From: Takifugu bimaculatus
Lineage: Eukaryota > Chordata > Actinopteri > Tetraodontiformes > Tetraodontidae
NCBI GenBank assembly: GCA_004026145.2
Contig: CP034979.1
Location: 7,085,888-7,149,887 of the forward strand
Direction: 5' to 3'
DNA length: 64,000 nt
Position numbers and translations under genes: made by a program. Each line of letters starts with the position of its first letter. Position 1 is the stretch's first letter. Positions 22,456 through 33,460 of this stretch are shown here, one piece after another. The notes under the pieces are model-generated. The model was given only the letters and a program-made list of their open reading frames with translations, did no database searches and had not been told where the DNA came from.

Positions 22456-23994
22456 TGTGTGAAATCACCTTGCTTGATTATTGATGTATCCTAAAACAAC
22501 CATGGAGTTGATCCAAAAGAGCTCCTCAATTTCTGAATCTCCAAGCTCCTTCTTTAGCATCTTGCTTACTGTCACTGAGACAACAGCTGAAGTTAGTTCA
22601 AATCTAGGGATGGTTGTGACCTTGGTGGGTGACACATGAGACTTTGCCATCACCAAAGCACAGTGAATATCGCCATTTTTATTTTTGAGCCATAAATATG
22701 AGCATTGGCCCTATCCACTCGTGCTGGCATCAGAAAAATTATGTAACTGTTTTGATGATCCTTCCAAAGCCATGGGGTACATAACAGCATCTTATTTTTA
22801 TCCCTTCCAACAAGATCAGCCTTCCATTGCTCCCACCGTGGTCAAAGTTGGTCAGGAAGACGGTCATCACAACCTGAGCCCTTTCTGCACATTTCCTGAA
22901 GGACTTTCTTTCCAGTAAGAAGGAATGGAGCAACGAGTCCTAATGGATCGTACAAGGGTGCAACTGTGGATAGAACACCACGACGAGTCCCTGCTTGGTT
23001 CTTGAGGTCGATGCTGAAACGGAAGCTGTCAGTCTCAATGTTCCATTGAATACCAAGAGTCTTTTCTAATGGTGAATCAAGGAATGCAAGGTTGAGGTCT
23101 TTGACCTTAGATGCACGATCTGAAGAAGGAATACTCTCCATAACAGCCTTGTTTTTGGACATGAACTTGTGCAGACGAAGACCACCCTTGGCACAGAGTT
23201 CACATGCTTCCTGAGCAAGTTGGATGGCATTTGTTAAATTTCAATGCTTGTGAGTCCATCATCTACATAGAAGTTTCGCAATACGAATTGCGACCCCATT
23301 GGGTAAATGTGCTGATACTCCTTAACCAGATGCTGCAATGCATAATTTGCGCATCCGGGTGAGGATGTAGCACCAAAGAGATGCACGTTCATTTGGTACT
23401 CATGTGGATGTGCACTAATGTTTCCATGCTTCCACCACAGAAAATGAAGGTCTCTTTCATGTACCTGGAATTGGTGAGGGCAATGGCGTTTGGTTAAAAT
23501 CATAACAAGACACCTGTCAAGTTGTTTGTCAAGTCTGGACCTGAGACAAGGTGATCGTTAAGACAAGTTCCTTTGCATTTAGCAGAACAATCAAACACTA
23601 CTAGCAGTTTTTCTGGTTTACGAAAGACGCCATGATGAGGAATGTAACATCTTTCCCCTTCAGTTCCATCATCATTAGCTTCTTCTGCCTCTTCCCTTTC
23701 AATGACTCCAGCCATGAACTCAATATATTGTTCCTTATACCGTTTATCCTTTGACAGATTTCTTTTGAGATGGGCAAGTCGAACCATGGCACAGTATCTG
23801 TTGTCTTGTAAGTAAGGTCTATCCTTAAATGGGAGGGGCAATGAAGTGTCCATTAGTGATTTTTTTTATACCTTGTTCAAGCTGAAGAGGATATCATCCT
23901 GAGACACAAGTCTTTCACTTTCTCCAGCATCTTTGAAGTCAGGTTCAAGAACATCATTCAAGAGCATCTGAAGTTCTCCCTTCTCCATGTTTCG
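22456..23994 (-). mobile_element. BEL/Pao retrotransposon, pol remnant (RT-RNase H)
   Basis: Consecutive - strand frames spell BEL/Pao pol with frameshifts. They run DRPYLQDNRYCAMVRLAHLK then VVFDCSAK (RT start, 23,850-23,500); HEYQMNVHLFGATSSPGCAN and FYVDDGL (RT catalytic YVDD, 23,500-23,234); TLGIQWNIETDSFRF and LVAPFLLTGKKVLQ (23,160-22,842); and FELTSAVVSV (22,656-22,465). Gag and protease upstream are replaced at 23,995 by a Gypsy fragment. At least four frame breaks make it a pseudogene. Confidence 0.87.
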
Positions 23995-24709
23995 TGGCGG
24001 CCCGGACCAAGCACCTGCCCCAGCAACCGGCTCTTTGTGCCTGACCCAGTCAAGGCAGAGGTCCTGGAGTGGGCTCATGCATCTCGGCTGGCCTGCCACC
24101 TCGGAGTACGCTGGACAGCAGGTCGTCTGAGGCAGAGGTTTTGGTGGCCGGCAATGGAGGAGGAGGTCCAGGAATTCGTCAACGCCTGCCCCATTTGCGA
24201 CCAGCAGAAACAGCCTTCCCGGTCCAGGACCAGGAGAGCAGATCGCGCCAGACCTCTGAGGCCCAAACAGGACATGGGATCGGAGAATAAGGGCCGTGGT
24301 TTGGAGTCATCCGGGTCACAGGAGTTCGGACCTCCCCACCCACCCTCCCCATGGGGGTGACCCTGGAAGTCTCATGGGGACGTCGGAGGCCGTCCCTTCT
24401 GTCACAGCTGCGAGCGACCCCGCCCTTGAGTCCTAGTTCACCCCGCGCACCTGTGGCGAATCATCACCATCACAAGCCCCTTTTAGTTCCCTGCGCTACG
24501 CTGCCTCCCTGCCAGATCGTCCTCTGTGATTCTCATGACTCTCCAGCGTTTTCCTTCTTGCCTGTCTACCTGGTCTTGACCCTGCCTGTCCCCGACGATT
24601 CGATCCTGCCCGCTTCCCTGTAAATCCTGTCTGCCTTTTGTTCCTGTAAATAAAACTGTGTTCAACCGAACTCTGGTGTCGCTCTTGGGTTCTCGTCTGG
24701 TCTCTGACA
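23995..24709 (+). mobile_element. Gypsy fragment E(+): integrase zinc domain joined to LTR
   Basis: Encodes a Ty3/Gypsy integrase H2C2 zinc-binding segment: EVLEWAHASRLACHLGVRWT, the RFWWPAMEEEV helix, then CPICDQQKQP. It then jumps directly to the 3' leader and an LTR, so the catalytic core is missing. The same internal junction (…RADRARPLRPKQD… to …GLESSGSQEF…) is seen in the inverted copy at 27,546-28,270. Confidence 0.82.
24400..24709 (+). repeat. LTR of Gypsy fragment E(+)
   Basis: Starts TGTCACAGCTGCGAGCG and ends TGGTCTCTGACA, so it has TG…CA ends. AATAAA lies near 24,648, consistent with an LTR polyadenylation signal. About 310 bp. The right flank is an unrelated Gypsy RNase H on the other strand. 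Confidence 0.75.
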
Positions 24710-25145
24710 TATGTCCCAGCAGATACTCACAAAACTTCTCAGTCATAGCCCATCTTAAGGCCAGAAACTCCAGTTTCATGGAACTATAGTTGGTCGGGTT
24801 GTGCTCTGCCTGCATCCACCTCTAAAATGAAAGGAAGGGAGAAGTTAGCATACGTAAGCGAGCATTAGTAAGTCGGAGCTTCAGATGCTCAAAGCTCTGC
24901 TGTCTGCTGAGACCTGATGCTCAGAGAGTTTGGACCTTGACCCAAACTCAGCCACAAGACAATAGGGGGGCAGCCAATCCGGCAAAACCCTTTACAAAGC
25001 AATGATAATAACTTGCAAATCCCAGAAAGTATTGCAACTCTGAGATGGTAGCGGGAGGCTGCCAGTTGGCTACCACCCCAACTTTACCTGGGTCAGTGGG
25101 AACACGATTAGTGGAAATCACCTGACAGGGCCGATTATTAGCATG
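24710..25145 (-). mobile_element. Gypsy RT-RNase H remnant
   Basis: On - it reads TNRVPTDPGKVGVV and LQYFLGFASYY (RT thumb region, 25,130-25,000). After a degraded stretch it reads EHNPTNYSSMKLEFLALRWA (start of RNase H, 24,815-24,720). It stops at the LTR at 24,709. It is probably the pol part of the element whose gag is at 27,222-27,510, split by the L2 insertion. Confidence 0.72.
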
Positions 25146-25149
25146 GCCT

Positions 25150-27186
25150 CACCATCTGTTTAACCCGGTGTCTTTGTCTGTTCAGCGTGCAAAATGTTTA
25201 GTTACTCCTCTGCCTCCTTTAGTGAAGGGAATAGGTGCAGAAAGTGTAGTTTATTAACAGCTATGGAGGCGAGACTTAGTGAGCTTGAGACGCGGTTCCG
25301 CAGCTTGGAGTTAGCTGGAGTTGCGTCAGGTAGCCAGGAGAAGCTAGCTGCTGTGGAGCTGCCTAGCGTAGCTACAGCTAGATGTTCCCCGGCAGCAGCC
25401 GGCTAGCCAGGGCGGCTGGGTGATGGTTTGCAGGAAACGTAGCCCAAACCAAAGGCCCACAGTGCACCACCAACTGCTTCCCGTGGCCATTCGTTTTTCC
25501 CCACTCGGCGACACACCCGCTGAGAAACCGACCCTGGTAATTGGCGACTCTGTTTTGCGCTACGTGAAGCCGACTCCAGCAACCATAGTTAAGAGCATTC
25601 CGGGGGCCAGAGCGGGTGACAGAGTAGCCAATCTAAAGCTGCTGGCGAGAAGTAAACGTAAATTTGGTAAAGTTATTATTCACATCGGAGCAAACGACAC
25701 CCGGCTTTGTCAGTTGGAGGTCACCAAAATTAACATGGAGTCGGTGTGCAAGTACTCAAAAACAATGTCGAACTCTGTAGCATTCTCTGGTCCCCTCCCC
25801 AATCTGGCCAGCGATGAAATGTTTAGTTGCATGTCGTCGCTTCGTCGCTGGCTGTCACGGTGGTGCCCCGAAAACCAGGTGGCCTTTGTAGACAATTGGA
25901 GCACTTTTTGGTGAAAACCTGGTCTGATTAGGAGAGACAGGTCTGGAGCTTCACTAACTTCTCTGTCTCCTCTTGTTTCATGGATAAATAAAGCTGAGTG
26001 TCATCAGCATAACAATGAAAATTTATCCCAGGCTGCCGAATAATGTTCCCTAAGGGAAGCATGTACAAGGTGAAGAGGATTGGTCCAAGTACAGAACCTT
26101 GAGGAACTCCATGGATAACCCTACTGTATGAAGAGGGAACACCATGGACATGAGCAAACTGGTATCTATCAGATAAATATGATCTAAACCAGTCTAGTGC
26201 TGTCCTTGATCACAGCATCCTGTTACAGAGACTGGAACATGTGATTGGGATTAAAGGGACAGCACTAGAAACTCTCTAAATTTAGAATAATTTTTAAAAC
26301 CCTTCTTTTGACCTACAAGGTCCTCAGAGGCCTAGCTCCATCCTACCTGGAGGAGCTAGTGATACCTTATCAGCCCAATAGAACGCTCCGCTCTCAAAAT
26401 GCTGGTCTACTTGTGGTTCCCAGAGTTTCTAGGAGTAGAATGGGGGGCCGAGCATTTAGTTACCAGGCCCCCCTGCTATGGAACCAGCTCCCTGTCCAGG
26501 TACGGGAGGCTGACTCCATCGCTACTTTTAAGATCAGACTTAAAACCTACCTCTTTGAAAAAGCTTATTGTTACTAATTCTTTAGTTCCAGTTACTATCA
26601 TAGACAGACAAATTATCATACTTAGGGGCTCGTCTAATCATTAGGTCACATCTTAGCTATGCTGTTATAGGCCAAGGCTGCCGGGGTCCGGAAACATGAT
26701 CACCTGACAGGCCTCTGTCACCCCACTGGGTCATGGTTTCCTCTCCTCTCCTCTGCTTTCCTCTCCTTTCCTCCTCCTCATCAAGCAGACTAGTTATGCT
26801 GATTCTTGTGCAGTTTTTCTGCTCCCCCCCCCACCCCTTTCTCTATTCATTTACAGGTATCACCGCCTTTGGAGCTGCATGACGACCTCCGGCCCCGCTG
26901 ACCCGCTGTAGAGTGTATTTTTGTGTGTGTTTCTGTGCTCTGTACTCTATGCCTCTCCTCTCCTCTCCTACCTATTCTATCCTCTACCTGTCGTTCCCTT
27001 TTCTCTTCTCTCTCTACCCAGCCGGCCATCAGCAGGAGGGTCCCCCTACATGAGCCTGATCCTGCTCAAGGTTTCTTCCTGTTAAAGGGGAGTTTTTCCT
27101 TGCCACTGTTGCTTGTCTGGGGTTAGGCCCTGGGGTTCTGGAAACAATTGAAACCTTGAGACAATTTTTGATTGTAAAAGGCGCTA

Positions 27187-27215
<29 letters not shown>
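25150..27215 (+). mobile_element. L2-type LINE with esterase-like ORF1 and internal inversion
   Basis: 25,194-25,915 is ORF1. It has a coiled-coil start (MEARLSELETRFRSLEL) and then, after a frame break, an SGNH/GDSL-like hydrolase signature (LVIGDSVLRYV… IHIGANDTR… LRRWLSRWCPENQVAFVDNW). Esterase-type ORF1 proteins are known in L2/CR1-clade LINEs. 25,920-26,200 carries the RT core on the opposite strand (VPQGSVLGP… YADDTQLYLS when read on -). 26,203-26,575 returns to + (DHSILLQRLEHVIGIKG, then LLTYKVLRGLAPSYLEELV and LLWNQLPVQVREADSIATFK). It ends at 27,215 with GGCGCTATATAAATAAAG and a (TTTGA)n tail. Large parts of ORF2 are deleted. Confidence 0.85.
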
Positions 27216-27217
<2 letters not shown>

Positions 27218-27545
27218 TGTGGGCCCCCAGGAAGCAGGAAGCGAACCTGGAGTGAGAGGCGAGGTTGTTGAGGGGAAGAAGCAATGGGACTCACCAGTAT
27301 CCCCCCAGTTACAGGTAAGGCAGGGCTTTTTACGGGACAGGTCACCACGAAGTGGCCCTGTCCGCTGCAGTAGAGGCACAGGTGGGACTGATGGCACCGC
27401 CTGCGCTCCTCCCCTGTGAGCGAGGTGTGGCTCAGATGCAAGGGATCCTCTTCTTCAGAAGGTGCTGCTGGCCGAGAAGCGTTCTCCATCGGGAACTTGT
27501 CTGCCACCACGAGCTGCCTCCTCGCTCACTCTGGTGGGAGTGAGG
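27216..27545 (-). mobile_element. Gypsy gag fragment with CCHC zinc knuckle
   Basis: On - it encodes HLCLYCSGQGHFVVTCPVK, a CX2CX4HX4C retroviral-type zinc knuckle. It is preceded by Ser/Glu-rich gag sequence. It abuts the L2 tail on one side and Gypsy fragment E(-) on the other. Confidence 0.8.
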
Positions 27546-28270
27546 GCACACGGGCGGGATTGCCCGCAGCTGTGACAGAACCTCCCCTCGAGGGACGGCC
27601 CCCGACGTCCCCATGAGACTTCCAGGGTCGCCCCAATGGGGAGGGTGGGTGGGGGGTCTGAACTCCTGTGACCCGGATGACTCCAAACCATGGCCCTTAT
27701 TCTCCGATCCCAAGTCCTGTTTGGGCCTCAGAGGTCTGGCGCGATCTGCTCTCCTGGTCCTGTACCAGGAAGGCTGTTTCTGCTGGATGCAAATGGGGCA
27801 GGCATTGACGAATTCCCAGACATCCCCCTCCATTGCCGGCAACCAAAACCTCTGCCTCAGACGACCTGCCGTCCGGCACACTCTGAGGTGGCAGGCCAGC
27901 CGAGACGCATGGGCCCACTCCAGGACCTCCGTCTTGACTGGGTCAGGCACAAAGAGCCGGTTGCTGGGGCAGGTGTTTGGTCTGGGCTGACTGGCGGCCA
28001 CCCTCCGGACCCTCTCCTCGATTACCCAGGTGACCACGTCACAACACATGGAGAAAAGAGAATATTCTCTGGGGTCCTCCCAGGACCCCTGTCCTCTTCC
28101 CCTGCCAAGAGAGGGCGTCTGCCTTGCCGTTGAGCGACCCTGGGCGGTGTGGTGGGAGGGTAGCTGCTCGGGCCTTGCTGAATACTTCGGCGAGGTAGTG
28201 CCAGAGTACTGGGCCGAGCAGGTAACAGGCACCGCTTGTATAGTGGCACCAGGGATGCGGCATGACTTCA
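27546..28270 (-). mobile_element. Gypsy fragment E(-): RNase H end, integrase zinc domain, LTR start
   Basis: This is the inverted copy of the element at 23,995-24,450. On - it has the RNase H end (HRPGSLNGKADALSWQG), the H2C2 zinc domain (VLEWAHASRLACHLRVC… CPICIQQKQP), the same internal deletion junction, and the first ~45 bases of the LTR (TGTCACAGCTGCGG…). It then fuses to gag sequence. Defective. Confidence 0.8.
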
Positions 28271-29985
28271 TACCCCGCACCCTCACCTTCCTGGGGGCAT
28301 TGGACTAATGACAGTCTGGTGACATTGCTGCAGTGCCGGTACCACAGATATTGGTGCTTCTGAAACAACAGGTAGGTCAAACAGTGCCAAACCGTGCTGA
28401 CTGAACAGGACTTCATAGCATCTCCGAATGATGTTGATCCCTAAATCCCCAGGAATGCCAGAAGGCGGCCCACACGGCAGGTCTCAAACCACCAACAGCC
28501 CAAATACTAACAGTGACTTACCACAGAGCTCCACCTTGAGCTTCAAGTAGGCAAGGTAGCGGATGGGCAGCCCTTTGGCTGCTCTAAGTTCCAACCAATG
28601 ACAGGACTGGAGCTTCTCCCGGCCCCAAGGTTTGAAGTACCTAAAAGAAACTCTCTGTGATAGTGGAGACCATGGACCTCGTGTCCACCAAGCAAGGGAT
28701 GTGGACAAACCCAATTGCTACTTCTAAATATATGACAGGCTGCCATCAACTCAGCTTCATCATCCTCCCCTAAAACTCCCTGTGAGCCAGTTACCTCACC
28801 CCACGAACCTTGGCTCCACAGCTCAGCGGGCACTAGTTTTCCAGCTGCCTAGCGGGACAATTCTGCTGGCTACTTCGAGGTGGAACAAACAACTGAGTGT
28901 GGGGAGAGACATGTCTCCCCACACACTCATGAGCAAAATGGCCAGGTTGCTGACACCTCCGACAAATAACCAGGTCACGATGAGGGGCACATTTAAAAAA
29001 ACTGTCTGCTCTGTAATTCAGCGATACTGTTTGTAAGCCTATCAAGCTGTTCCTGCTATAACCTTAGCATCTCTCTCATTTCGAGTAGCCCAGGGACCGG
29101 AGAGGTACTTGACTCCTGGGCCCACTGCACAGCACACTGTACCTCCAACACCGATGGCACTGAATGGCTCTGACATCGTGCCCCTCCTGGTTACCCCTCC
29201 TGGTTACCCCTCCTGCTCCCACCTAATTGCCTCTGCTCTCACTTTAAGCAGAGTAAATGCAGGTTACCTTCGCACGAGTTGTTTTAACTCCTGATGGAGG
29301 GCGGTATCAATAACATGCTCGACAAATTGATCACACAAAAAAATGTCTGCATTTAAAATCTGACTTGGGACACTTTGCTTTATCGAGACCATCAGACCCA
29401 TCAGCGCCAGGGAAAACTCTTGGAGGTTTAGGGTGTCACCACGAGAAAATCACTTCTTGCAATGCCACATACGAGTCCGCACACCAGTATATTTCATGCA
29501 TATTTCACGCAGCTAATTTTCACTGGGTCCCCACATTCTGTCTGAGAGCGATATTTTATCTCCTCCCATGCTTCTCCTTTGAGATGATCAAAAAGGAAAA
29601 AGGCCAGGTCCAATGGAGACAAATGGCGCGAGCTCCCACAAGCCTGAACTTCCTCTAACCACTCTTCTAGCCTATCCCTGAGCTACCCCTAAACAATGGA
29701 CGCTTTCTGTCATCGGGCACCGAGATCAGCCTCTCTGTTACGGGAGTGCTAGAAGTGGACTTCACCGGAAGAGACTCAGCTGAAACAGAAGGTCTGGTAC
29801 CAAGACCGGATGCCACAGTGGCATGTTCCTGCTGTAATCGCACATTCTCTGCCCTCAATTGTGCTATCAGCTCCCTCGACATTTCCCTCCATTATCTGCA
29901 GATGAATCGCAGATGCTTCGCTTCACACACGGACTATTCAAAACATACAAAATGGAACACACGTCTCTGCCTGGCCCAGCCTGGG
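28271..29985 (-). mobile_element. Gypsy element D: gag and protease remnant
   Basis: From the - strand 5' end: a coiled-coil gag start (ELIAQLRAENVRLQQEH, ~29,880), a CCHC knuckle (CRRCQQPGHFAHEC, ~28,930), and a protease-like region with STSLAWWTRGPWS and CHWLELRAAKGLPIRYL. The expected DTG/DSG catalytic triplet is not intact in the visible frame (TRGP at its place). A further protease-end stretch is at 28,430-28,290. Several frame breaks. Its 5' leader and LTR are cut by the minisatellite at 29,986. Confidence 0.7.
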
Positions 29986-31645
29986 CAGGTAGTGCTACAA
30001 ATACCAACACCAGTGATAGAGATGATAAGAACACCACTAACAGCAGTAATAGAGACAATAAGAGTACCAACACCAACAGTAGCAGTAATAAAGACAAGAA
30101 CAGCAAAAACAGCAGTAATACAGAAAATAAACAGCAGCACCAATACCAAATACAGCAGTAATAGAGACAATAAGAGCACCCACCAACAGGAACAACAGTA
30201 GGACAAGAGACAATAAGAGCACCAACAGCAAAAACTGCAGGAATAGAGACAATAAGAGCAGCAACAAAAGCAGCAGTAATAGAGACAATAACAGCAACAA
30301 CAAAAGTAAAAGAAACAACAACAACGGCAGTAATAGAGACAATAATAGCACCAATGGCAACAGCAGCGGTAATAGAGAGAATAAGAGCAACAACAAAAGT
30401 AAAAGAGACAATTAGAACAACAGCAGGACTAGAGACAATAAGAACAGCAACAACAGCAGTTTTAAGGATAATAAGAACAGCAGCAATAGAGATAATAAGA
30501 GCACCAAGAGCAACAACAGCAGTAATAGAGACAATCAGGAGAGCAACAGCAGCAGCAGAAATAGCTATAACAGAAGGAATACATGGATGGAAACATTAAA
30601 AGCAGCAGCGAGAACAGCATTAATAGAAATAATAAGAAATTAATATTAATAAGAAATAATAAAAATAACAGCAGCAATATCATCAACAGCAGGACTAGAG
30701 ACATTAACTAGAGACATTAACAACAGCACCAAAAGCAACAACAGCAATAAGAGAGACAATACGAAGCGCACCAATAGCAACAACAGCAGGAACGAACGCA
30801 AGAAGAGCAGCACCAACAGCAGTAATAGAGATAATAACAGCAGCAATATCAACAACAGTAGGAATAGAGCAGCAACACCAATAGCAACAACAGCAGGAAT
30901 AGAGACAATACGAAGAGCACCGATAGTAACAACAGCAGCAATAGAGACAAGAATAGCAACAACAGCAGTAATAAAAAGAACAACAGCAGCAATACCAACA
31001 ACAGCAAGAACAGAGACAATAAGAGCAGCAGCAACAGCTGTAATGAAGACAAAAGGAGCAACAACAACAGTAAGAGAGATAATCAGAACAATGGCAGCAA
31101 TATCAAAAACAGAAATAATATAGACACTAAGAGCACCAACAGCAACAATAGCAGAAAAAGAGACAATAAGAGCACAATAGCAACACCAGCAGAACCAGAC
31201 AATAAGAGCAGCACCAATAGCAACAACAGCAGTAATAAATACAATCAGAGCACCAACAGCAACAACAGCCGTGACAGAGACCATAAGAGCAGCAACAGCA
31301 ACAGAAATAGATACAGTCAGAACAGCAGCACAAATAGCAAGAATATCACGAATAGAGAAAATAAGTACAACATTAGTAATAAGTACAACAGCAGCAATAC
31401 CAATATCAACAGTAATAGAGACAATAAGAACAGCAGCACCAATAGTAACAGCAGTAATAATAATAGTAATACAGCAGAGTAGGAGTAACACCAACAGAAA
31501 TAGAGACAAAAAGAGCAGCAGCAACAACAGCAGTAACAGAGACACTAAGAGCAGCAATATTGACAAAATCAGGAAAAAGGACAATAAGAGGACCAAAAGC
31601 AACAAGAGCAGTAATAGCAACAACAGCAGGAATAGAGACAATAAG
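29986..31645. repeat. Degenerate ~33-bp minisatellite, segment 1
   Basis: A tandem array built on GTAATAGAGACAATAAGAGC plus a variable ACCAACA/AGCAACAACAGCA joint. Period is about 33 bases with many 3-base length changes. Unit variation keeps triplet phase, so frames remain open (AVIETIRA-type on +, Leu/Val/Ile-rich on -). I read these as repeat artefacts. Related segments lie at 37,805-38,022 and 40,013-41,020. Confidence 0.93.
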
Positions 31646-32073
31646 TGTTATGCCTCTGCAGACACGAATCTAGACCCTGAAGGCAAACACACATGAATAG
31701 CTGGAGTTGGAGCAAGGTTTCTTTTACTAACAAGGGTTGAGAACAAAAAACAAAAGGTGCAGGCGGCAGAAGAAACATGATCCAGGCTGGGCGGCATGTA
31801 CAGGGGCGATGGGCGATCTGCAGGAGAAACAAGGAGCCAGGCTGTACCACGGGGGGGGAGGGTTAACGTCGAATTGGTGAAGAATGAGACGTGGACCAAG
31901 ATTATAAAACGAATGGCAGGTATGGGTGATTGGCTGGAGATGGGTTCCAGGTGCGTGTCAATCACCCGACGGGGAAGAGTCTGGAAGCCCAGTCTGGAAA
32001 TAAACAGACAGGGAAAACACTTATGAGACACAGATGGGGAGTGGGAGAGGGAAACATTTGGGAACTCCTAACA
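31646..32073 (-). repeat. 3' LTR of Gypsy element A
   Basis: Ends TGTTA…TAACA: on - it starts TGTTAGGAGTTCCC at 32,073 and ends GGCATAACA at 31,646, 428 bp. On -, it is immediately preceded by a purine-rich TTGAGGGGTGGGTAC, a plausible polypurine tract. It matches the 5' LTR at 37,323-37,804. Confidence 0.88.
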
Positions 32074-33460
32074 GTACCCACCCCTCAACAAGAGCGTCTA
32101 GGCAACCCACCCGGTCTGTCCGGATTGTCCCAGTGGAATTGGGCGACGAATTCCAGAACCAGGATGAACGACCAGCGCACCCAGAAATGCTCCTCTGGAC
32201 CCTACCCCTCCCAGTGGACCAGATACTGCAGGCCCCGCCCCTGCGTTGGACATCCATGGAGCACCGCACAGTGTAGGCGGGCTGATCATCGATGAGCTGG
32301 GGGGGAGGCGGGGGTTCAGAAGGAGGGGACAGAGAGCTGGTGGACACGGGCTTTAGCTGGGACACATGGAAGGTGGGGTGAATCTTCATTGATCCGGGCA
32401 AGGTCAGCCGAATGGCGGAGGGGTTTATGATGTCCTTAACAGGGAAGGGACCGATGAAGCGGGTCAACCTTGTGGGACCTGGTTGCCAGCGGGATGTTCC
32501 AAGTGGACAACCAGACCAACTAACCCGGCTGATAGGAAGGGGTAGGTTGGTGGTGGCGGTTGGCTGAGCACCGGCTGGTATCCTGGTGCGCTCCAGGGCC
32601 GACCTAGTTGCCTTCCAGGTCTTGTTGGCCCTCTGAAAGAACTCCTGTATTGAGGGCACCATGGACTCCTGTTCCTGGAGGGTGAGAAGGGGAGGTTGAT
32701 AGCCCAGGGAGGCCTTGAAGGGAGATAATCCATTTGCGGAGCAAGTGAGGGTGTTGTGGGCGTACTCCACCCACGGGAGATGCTGGCTCCAGGTCAATGG
32801 GTTGGAGGCAGCCACGCAGCAGAGGGCCGACTCCAGGTCCTGGTTCGCCATCTCGGCCTGACCATTGGATTCAGGATGATACCCAAAGGACAAGATGACG
32901 GAGGCTCCTAGGGGCTTAGCGAAAGCTCTCCACACCTGAGAGGTGAATTGCGGCCCCCTGTCAGACACAATGTCGGCTATTATTCTGTGGAGCCGGAAAA
33001 CCTGGTCAACTAATAGGGTTGCCGTCTCCAGAGTGGTGGAATGCTTTGACAGCACGATAAAGTGAGCCGCCTTGAAGAACCAGTCAACGATGGTCAGGAT
33101 GACCGTGTTTCCCTAGGATGGTGGAAGACCTGTGACGAAGTCCATGACAATATGGGACCAGGGTCGCCCAGGAATGGACAGGGGCTGTAGGAGTCCCGCC
33201 AGCACCTGGTGCTATGCCTTGCGGAGCCCACAGACTTTGCATGCGGCCACAAATTCTCGCATATGCTTCTCCAAGGTTGGCCACCAAAAGAAACGCCGAA
33301 GGAAGGTGATGGTCCTGTTGGTGCCGGGGTGACTAGCAAACTGGGAGGAATATCCCCACTGCAGCACCTGGGAGCAGACAGGGACAAACAGGCAATTTCT
33401 CGGGCCCATTCCTCTGTCTGGATGCTGCTGCTGCTGGGCCTCCTTCACTATCCTCTCCTA
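32074..33460 (-). mobile_element. Gypsy element A: integrase
   Basis: On -: an H2C2 zinc-binding region (SHPGTNRTITFLRRFFWWP… CKVCGLRKA), then after a frame break the catalytic core with the second Asp in SDRGPQFTSQVW and the Glu in YHPESNGQAEMANQDLE, then the C-terminal domain (KIHPTFHVSQLKPV). The tail reaches the LTR. The upstream RNase H is lost where element B is inserted. Confidence 0.88.

Noticed and set aside
30646..31641. Long Leu/Val/Ile-rich open frame on - (331 codons) through the minisatellite
   Set aside because: The openness comes from tandem units in multiples of three with no stop triplets. The opposite strand and the homologous segments at 37.8 and 40 kb show the same effect, and no domain is present.
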